A stretch of DNA of 15,482 nt from the NCBI GenBank assembly GCA_002495055.1, contig DADR01000016.1:1-15482 (forward strand), written 5' to 3'. Origin of the DNA: Methanoregula sp. UBA247 (GTDB lineage: Archaea; Halobacteriota; Methanomicrobia; Methanomicrobiales; Methanospirillaceae). Numbering within the stretch: position 1 is the stretch's first letter; every line of letters starts with the position of its first letter. The notes under the pieces are model-generated. The model did no database searches. It had not been told where the DNA came from and worked only from the letters and a program-made list of their open reading frames with translations. The translations under genes were made by a program, and so were the position numbers. Of the stretch, positions 7,481 through 14,472 are shown one piece after another.

Positions 7481-8134
7481 TCACCCGAAGCATTCAAGCA
7501 TGGTTTCATAGAGATTCTCAACATTCCGGCCTTCCAGACCGGAGATTGCGACAACCGGGTGTTGCGGGAATGCACTCCGGATCCGTGCAGGTGCAGCTTC
7601 TGCAAGATCGATCTTATTTGCAACAATTATCACGGGTAGTTTGCGGCTTTCGATGATACCGATCATCATGATATTAACCTGCATGAAGGGATCCAGTGTT
7701 GAATCCAGCATGTAAATGACACCATCAATATCCTCACGCAACCAGTGCATCGCTTCGGCTACTCCCTCGGTTGCTTCCCGGGCACGGATGATCGCTTCAT
7801 CCTTTTCCATACCGAATTCCAAAAATTCGTGATAATCAATCTTGGTCGTAACCCCCGGCGTATCAACTATATCCATTGTTATTGTGCTGCCATTTGCACC
7901 GGAGATGATGATATCTTCTTTCTTTCTTGCCCGTCGGGTCTCGTGCGGTATCTCGCTCACCGGGCCGACAGCGTCACCGGTCCAGTCGCGGGCAATTCGG
8001 TTGGCAAGTGTGGTCTTACCTGCATTGGGTGGTCCGTATATGCCGATACGGGTTCTCTTCTTTTTAAAAAACCGTTTGAGGAAACTGGAAAATTTTTTCT
8101 TTGCCGTACCGTAGGTCTGATAAAATATTTTCAT
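7481..8134 (-). CDS. arvA: Era-like small GTPase, OapA/ArvA family
   Basis: This 217-residue GTPase has all G motifs: G1 GPPNAGKT (34-41), G3 DTPG (91-94), G4 NKID (173-176) and G5-like SGL (198-200). The segment RDWTGD...PHETRRARKKED (about 49-73) is characteristic of the archaeal family called OapA or ArvA. In Haloferax volcanii that GTPase has been reported to drive extracellular vesicle formation. The N-terminus (about 1-27) is basic and aromatic-rich, suited to peripheral membrane binding. A strong SD, GGAGGT, stands 6 nt before the ATG. It is co-transcribed with arvC. In haloarchaea a third gene, arvB (DUF2073), accompanies this pair; none is found between or beside them here. The family call is firm, while the vesicle role in a methanogen is inferred. 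A TATA-like stretch lies at about 8196-8205 on the minus strand. Confidence 0.9.
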   Translation of the reverse strand: MKIFYQTYGTAKKKFSSFLKRFFKKKRTRIGIYGPPNAGKTTLANRIARDWTGDAVGPVSEIPHETRRARKKEDIIISGANGSTITMDIVDTPGVTTKIDYHEFLEFGMEKDEAIIRAREATEGVAEAMHWLREDIDGVIYMLDSTLDPFMQVNIMMIGIIESRKLPVIIVANKIDLAEAAPARIRSAFPQHPVVAISGLEGRNVENLYETMLECFG

Positions 8135-8313
8135 GGGAAACCTCCATGATTACGCATCGTACAAAGATACAAAGAATTCACCATAATTCGTTAGTAGTGT
8201 ATAGAAATCGCACTTTATTAGGTTTCTTATACCATAACCTGAAGATCCGCCGGAATTAATTTTCAGCCTTCCTTCCATATTACTGCGCTGCATGTTTGGT
8301 TGCCTGCGCCAAA

Positions 8314-8327
8314 TTGTATTTATACAA
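8314..8327. promoter_or_regulatory. Perfect palindrome over the CBS operon TATA box
   Basis: TTGTAT-TT-ATACAA is a perfect inverted repeat with 6-bp arms. Its centre is the TATA box, so a bound repressor would block TBP. Another ATACAA half-site occurs at 8167-8172, before arvA. It is a good operator candidate, but an AT-rich TATA box can be palindromic by chance. Confidence 0.4.
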
Positions 8328-8370
8328 GTGAAGGGGAGTATGCTAATTGTAATCATCAGAAAAGCACTTC

Positions 8371-8380
8371 AAGGAGGTGA
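8371..8380 (+). promoter_or_regulatory. Near-ideal Shine-Dalgarno site of the CBS operon
   Basis: AAGGAGGTGA fits the usual archaeal anti-SD sequence over at least eight bases and stands 3 nt before the ATG at 8384. It fixes this start and predicts strong translation of the first gene. Confidence 0.8.
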
Positions 8381-8383
8381 CTC

Positions 8384-8950
8384 ATGAAAACGACATCCAA
8401 TGAAATGCGGTTTGAGACCCAGATTCCATTACGAGAGGTGATGAAAAACAACCCGACCATGATAGGTGTTGATGCATCTGTCGCACAAGCGGCAAAAGCC
8501 ATGTGCGTGGACGAGGTGGGCAGTGTCATTATTCTTGCACACGGCCAGCCGATCGGTATCGTGACCGAGGAAGACATTACCTGCAAGGTTGTGGCAAAGG
8601 ATTTCAAACCAAGTACTGTACCGGTCAAAGAAATCATGAGCACGCCACTCATTACGGTGAGTGCGGAGAAAACTGTCGGCGATGCCGCTCATATGATGGT
8701 GAAGCATAAGGTAAGGAGACTGCCCGTTATCGATGCAAAAAAGAAGGTCATCGGGATAGTAACCGTGAGAGATCTCCTTACCGTATCCAATGAACTCAAT
8801 GAACTCCTGACCGATCTTATAGAGATTAACCGCGAGGAGATTGTTGAACAGGGAATGTGCGCTCGCTGCAGCCAGATGTCTGATGATCTTAAACGGGTTG
8901 ACTCTGTCATGCTCTGTTCCCGTTGCCGTGAAGAGGACAATATCTCATGA
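8384..8950 (+). CDS. CBS-pair protein with C-terminal zinc ribbon (gene 1 of 5)
   Basis: This 188-residue soluble protein has one Bateman module: CBS 1 about residues 16-70 (ending GIVTEEDI) and CBS 2 about 80-136 (ending GIVTVRDLL). A helix (about 137-155) links these to a zinc ribbon, C159-x2-C162 and C178-x2-C181. CBS pairs bind adenine nucleotides or SAM in many proteins, and the G-I-V-T-x-x-D ligand loops are intact here. The ribbon could bind nucleic acid or a protein partner, making this the most likely output component of the operon. It is the first gene, with an optimal SD, and shares ATGA (8947-8950) with the next gene. No enzyme domain is attached. The CBS call is certain; ligand and target are unknown. 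Confidence 0.92.
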   Translation: MKTTSNEMRFETQIPLREVMKNNPTMIGVDASVAQAAKAMCVDEVGSVIILAHGQPIGIVTEEDITCKVVAKDFKPSTVPVKEIMSTPLITVSAEKTVGDAAHMMVKHKVRRLPVIDAKKKVIGIVTVRDLLTVSNELNELLTDLIEINREEIVEQGMCARCSQMSDDLKRVDSVMLCSRCREEDNIS

Positions 8951-9696
8951 AAACAGCACAGGATTTCATGATTGGGATTCCTGTGCTGAAATATAATGAC
9001 CAGATAACCAAGGCACGGCAAATCCTGCGAGATGACCGGTTCCGTGAAGTCTATGTCGTGGACGCGAAAAAAAACCTCCTCGGCTATATTGACCTGACGG
9101 ACGGATTACGGGTAACGGCAACGAAATCAAATGTAACCGTTGAAGGCTATGTCAAGGAAGCTCCCATGGTCAGCCAGGATGATACCATTGAGCAGGCTGT
9201 TATGGTGATGCGCGATCATGAGACCGACAGTGTTGCAGTCGTTGATCCCAGCCATCATATTACCGGCGGAGTACTACTATCAGATCTATTCCCCGTAATA
9301 ATTTCCCGCCATGAACTGCATGGGACCGTTGCTTCCCATATGACCAAGGATGTGATTATTGCATCTCCAACAGACACGATCCAGAAGATTTACACTATGA
9401 TCATGGAGAGCGGTTTTTCCGCGTTTCCCGTCGTGAAGAAAAAGCGGATTGTAGGATTTATTTCCCGCCGCGACCTCATCCGGACACGGCGGGTGCAGTC
9501 GGTAATTTCCCAGCATGCCCACACGACAATCGAGGACATCATGTCCAAGGATCTGATTAGTATTGGTCCGGATGAACCGATCGGTTCTGCTGCAGAACTG
9601 CTGGTAAAGCATGACGTGAGCCGGCTTCCCGTTGTTGACGGGGATCGGATAATAGGAATTGTTGACCGGCACGATGTGTTGAGAGGTCTCGCGTGA
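8947..9696 (+). CDS. Four-CBS-domain protein (gene 2 of 5)
   Basis: This 249-residue protein is made only of CBS motifs, at about 2-57, 64-120, 127-182 and 194-249, forming two Bateman modules. The fourth keeps a canonical ending (RLPVVDGDRIIGIVDRHD). The first two are degenerate: DLTDGLRV replaces the usual ligand loop in the first, and GGVLLSDL does so in the second. The N-terminal module may therefore be structural and the C-terminal one ligand-binding. The start overlaps the previous stop in ATGA, so translation is coupled. There is no signal peptide or membrane segment. It should be a cytoplasmic sensor or scaffold; the partner is not visible in the sequence. Confidence 0.92.
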   Translation: MKTAQDFMIGIPVLKYNDQITKARQILRDDRFREVYVVDAKKNLLGYIDLTDGLRVTATKSNVTVEGYVKEAPMVSQDDTIEQAVMVMRDHETDSVAVVDPSHHITGGVLLSDLFPVIISRHELHGTVASHMTKDVIIASPTDTIQKIYTMIMESGFSAFPVVKKKRIVGFISRRDLIRTRRVQSVISQHAHTTIEDIMSKDLISIGPDEPIGSAAELLVKHDVSRLPVVDGDRIIGIVDRHDVLRGLA

Positions 9697-9798
9697 GCCA
9701 ATACGCGAAATGGCGTGCACAAAAAAATTTGATCAACTGCACGATGAAATGTTTCCAAAATAAGAGTATCAGGGTCATTGAACCCTTCGGAGGGGATA
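9697..9798 (+). other. 102-nt gap within the CBS cluster
   Basis: This is the only real gap among the five genes. It contains an A/T-rich CAAAAAAATTTGATC (about 9720-9734) that could be a weak internal promoter, and it ends with the strong SD GGAGG (9789-9793) for gene 3. No terminator-like hairpin is obvious, so read-through is likely. Confidence 0.35.
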
Positions 9799-10740
9799 AT
9801 GCACCAGAATGAGCGGAGCATCAAACAGGGTGACAGACTCTTAAAGATGCAGGGGAAACTTGACCGTGGTCCGGTTGAGTTCAAATCCCATATTGTCCAG
9901 CAGGAAGGTGAGATCATGGCAATCGCAACCCATGATGTTATTTCAGTCCCGCCTACCCAGAGCATTATCGGGGCGGTGGAGATCATGACAAACCACGGTT
10001 TCCGCCGTTTACCTGTTACTGATGCCGGCACAAAGAAACTGCGCGGGATTATCACTTCAGGTGATATAATCAATTTCCTGGGGGGGGGAGACAAGCATAA
10101 GCTTGTACAGGTAAGGCACGGTGGCAACCTGCTTGCCGCAGTCAACGAGAGCGTACGCACTATCATGACCCAGCAAATCACCACGCTCTCACATGAATCC
10201 CGGATTAGTGATGCCGTGACCACGATTGTTAAAAAAAAGATCGGGGGATTACCAATAGTCGATCATGAGGGTGTGCTGAATGGAATTGTTACCGAACGGG
10301 ATGTTCTTCGGGTACTTGGTGCAGAGCGAAGTACCCTTAAAGTTGAGGATGTTATGAGTTCCTCCCTCCGGGTGACTGAGCCGGACTGCCCCATCGCAAC
10401 CGTCGCCCATGATATGATCCAGTACAGGTTCCGCAGATTGCCGGTCGTGAGCGATGATGTACTCTACGGTATGGTGACTGCTACCGATATCATGAAATAT
10501 CTCGGGAGCCGCGAGGTCTTTTCCCGGTTGACGACCGGTAATATTGCAGATGTCATGGGATTGCCCGTCCGCACACTGGTTGCCGGGGATCTCTTTACCA
10601 CCACGCCGATGCAAAGCATCAACCAGGCAGCCCGCGAGATGCTGACCAGAAATATCGGTGCATTACCGGTAATCGAGGGTTCCCGGCTGATCGGTCTGGT
10701 GACAGAGTTCGATCTTGTCCGGGCATTTGCAAAGGAGTGA
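9799..10740 (+). CDS. Four-CBS-domain protein (gene 3 of 5)
   Basis: This 313-residue protein is the longest of the set. An N-terminal, probably helical, charged extension (1-36) precedes four CBS motifs at about 37-95, 118-174, 182-236 and 252-311. All carry good G-[IL]-[IV]-[ST]-x-x-D-like loops (GIITSGDI, GIVTERDV, GMVTATDI, GLVTEFDL), so both modules may bind ligand. An upstream in-frame TTG at 9778 is rejected as start, because GGAGG lies 5 nt before the ATG at 9799. Nine consecutive G bases (10080-10088) encode the LGGGD linker between motifs 1 and 2, a possible slippage site. The next gene's SD lies in the last codons of this one. Confidence 0.92.
   Translation: MHQNERSIKQGDRLLKMQGKLDRGPVEFKSHIVQQEGEIMAIATHDVISVPPTQSIIGAVEIMTNHGFRRLPVTDAGTKKLRGIITSGDIINFLGGGDKHKLVQVRHGGNLLAAVNESVRTIMTQQITTLSHESRISDAVTTIVKKKIGGLPIVDHEGVLNGIVTERDVLRVLGAERSTLKVEDVMSSSLRVTEPDCPIATVAHDMIQYRFRRLPVVSDDVLYGMVTATDIMKYLGSREVFSRLTTGNIADVMGLPVRTLVAGDLFTTTPMQSINQAAREMLTRNIGALPVIEGSRLIGLVTEFDLVRAFAKE
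10080..10088 (+). repeat. Nine-G homopolymer inside a coding region
   Basis: G9 spans codons 94-97 of CBS gene 3 (Leu-Gly-Gly-Gly). A gain or loss of one base would truncate the protein after its first CBS motif. The frame is open as written. Confidence 0.9.
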
Positions 10741-10745
10741 CTGCC

Positions 10746-11585
10746 ATGTTTGCGCGCGATGTGATGACAGCACCGGTCTTTTTCGTCTCACCGGATGAGA
10801 CAATCGCCTATGCAAGGAACCTGATGGTGAAACATAAAATTTCCCGTCTCCTTGTGATGGAGGAAGGCAGGCTGACCGGAATTCTTACCAAAAAAGATAT
10901 CGCATACCATATCCGGCAGGGAGAACCCGCATGGCGCCGGCGTCCTATCGATCAGATACCGGTGGGAGCATTTACAACGGGCAATCCGATCGTTGTTGCC
11001 CCCGATGCAGGTATCAAAAAGATTGCAGGCATTTTCGCGGGGAACAATATCAGTTCTGTTCCGGTTGTTGAGGCAGGACATGTCGTGGGGATAATTACAA
11101 AAACCGACCTGATGAAATCAACCCTTGTCCGGAATCTTAGCTGTCCGGTTAAGGATATCATGGAAGATGTGGCAACCGTCAGTCGCTACCACTCGCTCGA
11201 TCACGTAATTACCGTTATGAGTGAGCGCGATGACAAAGTTGTCGTCCTGAATAACGATGGTACAATTGCCGGGATAATTACTGAGACAAACCTTGCGTTC
11301 TTTAATAACGAGAAAAAGACTGGTGGGGTGGTTAAAAAAGATGTAACAATCGGGAGATACGAACGGGCAGGAGGAATGAGCGGGCAAAACCTGCATACTG
11401 TCGAATCAGCGGTTGCAGAGGATGTAATGACCAGTCCGGTTATTACTGTGCAAATAAAAACAGTGCTCCCCGATGCCCTTGAACTGATGAGAAAAAACCA
11501 TATCAACAGTCTTGTTGTAATGGAACACGACACGATATCCGGAATCATAAAACGGGATGATATTATCAAGGAAGTGGCGAAATGA
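10746..11585 (+). CDS. Four-CBS-domain protein (gene 4 of 5)
   Basis: This 279-residue protein has CBS motifs at about 2-57, 70-128, 135-185 and 224-279. Motifs 1 and 2 are canonical (GILTKKDI, GIITKTDL). Motifs 3 and 4 end in GIITETNL and GIIKRDDI. A linker of about 35 residues between motifs 3 and 4 (about 190-222, containing GGVVKKDV and GGMSGQN) is glycine-rich and probably flexible. The frame is also open to a GTG at 10737 that overlaps the previous stop, but AAAGGAG stands 8 nt before the ATG at 10746, which is preferred. The stop overlaps the next start in ATGA. It is a soluble sensor or scaffold of unknown ligand. Confidence 0.92.
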   Translation: MFARDVMTAPVFFVSPDETIAYARNLMVKHKISRLLVMEEGRLTGILTKKDIAYHIRQGEPAWRRRPIDQIPVGAFTTGNPIVVAPDAGIKKIAGIFAGNNISSVPVVEAGHVVGIITKTDLMKSTLVRNLSCPVKDIMEDVATVSRYHSLDHVITVMSERDDKVVVLNNDGTIAGIITETNLAFFNNEKKTGGVVKKDVTIGRYERAGGMSGQNLHTVESAVAEDVMTSPVITVQIKTVLPDALELMRKNHINSLVVMEHDTISGIIKRDDIIKEVAK

Positions 11586-12358
11586 CAAAAGAGATTTTTA
11601 TCAAAGATGTGATGGCAAAACCAGCAACCATATCCAAATCGGCAAAGATTACCGAAGCACTCGATAAAATGCTTGCCGAGGGTATTGATCCCCTCATCGC
11701 AGTCAACAATAATACGGTAGTTGGTACGGTGTCACGGCAGGCAATTGCGGAGAAGCTGGGCAGTAAACAGAACTCCGTTCTTGCACCCGCAGCTATCCAT
11801 GTAGCAAGCGTGGTTGAGGAAGAGTTCACCAGTGTCTATCCCGACGAAAGTATCAATGTTCTCATCCCCCTGCTCCAGCACTATAAGCTTGTCGTTGTGT
11901 ATGACGGCGATCACAAGTTAATCGGCCAGGTAAGTGCCGGCGATCTGTTGAAAAAGTATCAACCGGAAAACGGGATTGAAAATGCAATCGAGAATGTCAT
12001 CACCATTGAGGCAGACGAACGCGTTGTTCACCTGCGACGGCGGATGCTTGATGATAAGATAACCCGTTATATCGTTACGGATCAAGGAAAATTCATAGGG
12101 ATCGTGACAGAAACTGATGTCGCAATTGCAATGAGGAAATTTCGCGAGTCGGTCAAGGACCAGCACCAGGACCACAGGATACGGAATATGATTATCAGGG
12201 ACATTATGACTGCACCGCTCATATCTGTCGACCCTACGGCGAGTGCATCTGCGGTGATAGACCTGATGCTGAAAAAGAACATCAGTTCGGTCCCCGTAAT
12301 GGATAAAGGCAAACTTTCCGGTATTATTACCCGAAGGTCACTTGTTAATGCACTCTGA
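11582..12358 (+). CDS. Four-CBS-domain protein (gene 5 of 5)
   Basis: This 258-residue protein ends the cluster, with CBS motifs at about 5-60, 72-126, 133-185 and 202-258. Motif 1 (GTVSRQAI) and motif 2 (GQVSAGDL) depart from consensus. Motif 3 (GIVTETDV) is canonical and motif 4 ends GIITRRSL, losing the usual acidic residue. The linker before motif 4 (about 186-200) is rich in Lys, Gln, His and Asp. The start overlaps the previous stop in ATGA, and AAGGAAG lies just upstream. T-tracts follow the stop. Like its neighbours it has no attached effector domain. Confidence 0.92.
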   Translation: MTKEIFIKDVMAKPATISKSAKITEALDKMLAEGIDPLIAVNNNTVVGTVSRQAIAEKLGSKQNSVLAPAAIHVASVVEEEFTSVYPDESINVLIPLLQHYKLVVVYDGDHKLIGQVSAGDLLKKYQPENGIENAIENVITIEADERVVHLRRRMLDDKITRYIVTDQGKFIGIVTETDVAIAMRKFRESVKDQHQDHRIRNMIIRDIMTAPLISVDPTASASAVIDLMLKKNISSVPVMDKGKLSGIITRRSLVNAL

Positions 12359-12368
12359 ATCCATTCCC

Positions 12369-12396
12369 TCTTTTTTTCCTGCTCGTGTTTTTAATA
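12369..12396 (+). terminator. T-tract terminator of the CBS operon
   Basis: About 12-30 nt after the last CBS stop are the runs CCCTCTTTTTTTCC and GTGTTTTTAATAA. Consecutive T-runs without a hairpin are the usual archaeal termination signal. Confidence 0.55.
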
Positions 12397-12815
12397 ACCG
12401 TATTCACCTGCTGAACAGCGATGCCAGTTGAGGATAATATCAACAGCCTCGTGCAATAAGGTAATAACGGTTCTGGAGAATTCCTTTTTTTTTGGAAATG
12501 AAATAAAAAGGATAGGGAAAATCATAAAGGGGAAAGTACCTCCCCTCTCTTACCGCCCCTTTGCTTTGAGCGATGATGATGTTATTACATGTTCTGGTGT
12601 TATCGTGTCTCTGGGGGAGCTAAAATAGCTGGGATGAAATCCCCATGAGCATTCCGGTTTTAATTGATTTCCTGTGAAAATCGTATCTCCGAATATGATC
12701 GGGAATTATGATTTCTCTTTTAATCTGGTGCGATGAATTGCGGTCGCCCCCAAAGGACTCCTTTGCGGCAAATCGGTGATCAAGAATTCAAAAATTCCTG
12801 CCCGTCACGCTCTTT
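12397..12815. other. Gene-poor region with competing hairpins
   Basis: No supported gene. AGGGGA (12528-12533) pairs with TCCCCT (12541-12546), and overlapping AAAGGGG (12526-12532) pairs with CCCCTTT (12556-12562), so two alternative stems exist. Further right, CAAAGGA-C-TCCTTTG (12751-12765) is a 15-nt palindrome about 50 nt beyond the end of the minus-strand hydrolase and may be its terminator. A T9 tract (about 12484-12492) is followed by GGAAA, giving a short TTCC/GGAA hairpin. A small non-coding RNA cannot be excluded. Confidence 0.35.
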
Positions 12816-13382
12816 TCAGCCAAGATATGCGCCAAGATCCCGCACTTTCATGACTTTTACGCCGATATTTGCCATATCCCTGACATTGGCGTTATGGATA
12901 TCGTCTGTCTGCGCTCCGACTGCGTCTTCAACAAGCACCACCGGAAAATTATACGCGATTGCATCAAAAACCGTGGTTCGGATACAATTGGGAGTCTGGA
13001 TGCCGGTCACGACAAGCTCCTCAATCCCAATGTTCCGGAGCATGAGGTCCAGTTCTGTACCGATAAAGGCACTCATCCGGATCTTCTCTATGACGTACTC
13101 CCCGGGAATCGGAGTAAGTTCTTCAATAACTGCTGCGCCGTGTGTTCCTCCAACGGCAAACGGGTGTTTCCGGAAGAGTTCCTGCCGGGTAATTTCTACA
13201 TCCGATCCGTCCCCGCGATGTACCCGCAGGATATGGAAGACCGGGCGTCTTTTTTTCCGGAAGTCGGTGAGTACCTCATAGATCTTCGGAATAACGTTGC
13301 TGGCCTGTGCCACCCTGAGAGGTGCACCATCAAGAACAAAATCGTTCTGCATATCTATAATCAACAATGCAGCTCGTTTCAT
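12816..13382 (-). CDS. Isochorismatase-family cysteine hydrolase
   Basis: This 188-residue cytoplasmic hydrolase belongs to the isochorismatase/nicotinamidase superfamily. The catalytic triad is complete: D10 in LLIIDMQNDF, K100 in VIEKIRMSAF and C133 in TGIQTPNCIRTT, preceded by the usual cis-peptide region. The RH...RGDGSD segment (about 55-61) and the H/D pair near 73-81 vary between subfamilies, so the substrate (nicotinamide, ureidoacrylate, N-carbamoyl compound or other) cannot be named. The isochorismate-forming context is absent. The start ATG has only a weak upstream GGGAAT. A TATA-like CCAATAATACTAC (about 13420-13435, minus strand) fits a promoter. The gene looks monocistronic; the next gene upstream (13591-14232) is on the same strand, but 208 bp separate them. 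Confidence 0.9.
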   Translation of the reverse strand: MKRAALLIIDMQNDFVLDGAPLRVAQASNVIPKIYEVLTDFRKKRRPVFHILRVHRGDGSDVEITRQELFRKHPFAVGGTHGAAVIEELTPIPGEYVIEKIRMSAFIGTELDLMLRNIGIEELVVTGIQTPNCIRTTVFDAIAYNFPVVLVEDAVGAQTDDIHNANVRDMANIGVKVMKVRDLGAYLG

Positions 13383-13590
13383 ACAGTATTCCCATTGGAC
13401 AGATGGGCTTGAAAAGATGTAGTATTATTGGTAGTGCAGGGAATCGATCCGGGTCATGGGAAAGGAATCATGCGGGGAGTAATTTCCGGTTCAGGTGAAT
13501 CTATGGGATCTGTTTTTCGGGTCATACTATTGCCACCGTCTGAAACAAAGTTGCTGAAAATCAAAGATCCGGAATAACTCAGGTCCTCTC
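13383..13590. other. Intergenic region, probable hydrolase promoter
   Basis: This 208-bp stretch separates two minus-strand genes and contains the presumed hydrolase promoter near its left end. A 75-codon minus-strand frame reaching into it overlaps the membrane-protein gene and looks non-coding. Nothing else is recognised. Confidence 0.3.
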
Positions 13591-14232
13591 TCACGGGGTC
13601 TTTACCTCCTTTTGGTATTCGAAGTAAGAATATGCAATAGTGTACACCGCAACTGCAAGGACCGGCACTATGATAAACCACATCGCGTATTCCCCTGCCA
13701 ATACCCCGCCAAAAGCAATAATGCCGGCAACCTTGAATAATTTCCCGCCGACCTCATGGGTTTTCTTCCAGACCGTTTCACTGCTCAGGGTCCAGGGAGT
13801 GCGGATCCCGACAAACCAGTTCTGCTCCGCGTGGCCGAGAAGAAATCCGATATAGATGAAGAGTGTCCCCAGGAGGAACGGGAACGTGAGGTTCGGGCTG
13901 ATCTGGTACCCGCTACTCCAGAGTATTATCTGGACCTGGATCGCCAGCATGAAGAGGACAAAGATGAGGATGAATCCCTCGTAATAATCCCCGAATTTCT
14001 TGTAGTTCTCTTTATAGGGATCAATGCGGGGAAGTATTGCGAGCAGCGCGACGAAAGCCGTCATGATAAGGGGAATAAGCAAGAGACCCCAGAGCTTCGT
14101 CATGTATCCATCAGCTTGCCCGGCGGCATTCCAGTGAGACACGACACGGTCCGGTACTGTTGGATACAAGGTGATAGTAAGTGCGAAGGCGATGAGGAGC
14201 ACTGCGATTATTGCAGTCCTGATGAGTTTCAT
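13591..14232 (-). CDS. DUF1648/SdpI-family membrane protein
   Basis: This 213-residue integral membrane protein has six predicted hydrophobic segments (about 5-22, 47-67, 86-105, 116-133, 164-181, 184-204). The N-terminal DUF1648 motif is clear: LYPTVPDRVVSHWNAAGQAD (about 22-41), with the HWN-x2-G-x2-DGY pattern. The second half has the SdpI-like segment NWFVGIRTPWTLSSETVWKKTHEVGGKLF (about 138-166), given here only by position and family pattern. Bacillus SdpI is an immunity protein against the SdpC peptide and a signal receptor, but most archaeal and bacterial relatives have no known role, so immunity should not be assumed. No toxin-like gene is adjacent. The start ATG lacks a clear SD; the frame ends at 13591. 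Confidence 0.88.
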   Translation of the reverse strand: MKLIRTAIIAVLLIAFALTITLYPTVPDRVVSHWNAAGQADGYMTKLWGLLLIPLIMTAFVALLAILPRIDPYKENYKKFGDYYEGFILIFVLFMLAIQVQIILWSSGYQISPNLTFPFLLGTLFIYIGFLLGHAEQNWFVGIRTPWTLSSETVWKKTHEVGGKLFKVAGIIAFGGVLAGEYAMWFIIVPVLAVAVYTIAYSYFEYQKEVKTP

Positions 14233-14323
14233 GCAACGCTATTGGGAAGTGATCTGGTAAGAAGGTAATGTAGGTTATTAGACAAGGATAATTTCCCTTT
14301 GGTTTTTCATAAACTCAAAATTC

Positions 14324-14363
14324 GATGAACGCCGCCGCCCCCGGCGGGGCGCCCCCGCGGCGG
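14324..14363. repeat. GC-rich palindromic element, copy 1
   Basis: This 40-nt, very GC-rich element stands in otherwise AT-rich DNA. CCGCCGC (14332-14338) and GCGGCGG (14357-14363) form an outer 7-bp stem. Inner palindromes such as GGGGCGCCCC and CGCCCC-CGGC-GGGGCG allow alternative folds. The first 35 nt match 15448-15482 at 32 positions. It resembles REP-type intergenic palindromes. Confidence 0.75.
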
Positions 14364-14472
14364 ATAAGGCACCTTCCATTGCAGAAATAAAAATAATTCA
14401 ATAAATATATCAATTTATGAAGTGACGTATCTGTTCTGAGGAACTATCGATCCAAAAATCCGGTGACATTTC
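14364..14472 (+). promoter_or_regulatory. Lipoprotein upstream region
   Basis: The AT-rich AAATAAAAATAATTCAATAAATATATCAATTT region (about 14384-14417) should contain the TATA box. GGTGA (14462-14466) is the SD, 6 nt before the GTG start at 14473. Confidence 0.5.

Larger units (their letters stand above)
8135..8383. promoter_or_regulatory. Divergent control region between arvA and the CBS operon
   Basis: This 249-bp region drives two divergent units. Towards the CBS genes there is a TATA-like TATTTATA inside a palindrome (8314-8327), then the SD at 8371-8380. Towards arvA there is a minus-strand TATA-like TTTCTATAC (about 8196-8205) and the SD GGAGGT. A tandem repeat TACAAAG-A-TACAAAG lies at 8160-8174 in the expected arvA leader. 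No convincing gene is present. Confidence 0.5.

Noticed and set aside
8150..8356. 68-codon minus-strand frame between arvA and the CBS operon
   Set aside because: It covers the divergent promoters and has no recognisable feature.
12428..12628. 66-codon plus-strand frame
   Set aside because: TTG start without a clear ribosome site and no motif. The local hairpins explain the region at least as well.
12733..13281. 182-codon frame opposite the isochorismatase gene
   Set aside because: It is Ser/Arg/Thr-rich and an antisense shadow of a gene with an intact catalytic triad.
13591..14232. Bacteriocin immunity system based on SdpI similarity
   Set aside because: No toxin or export gene is nearby, and most family members have no immunity role shown.
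14325..14390. Tiny frame starting MNAAAPGGAPP inside the GC-rich element
   Set aside because: All three differences between copies change the amino acid, while two of them preserve base pairing. The element behaves as structure, not protein.
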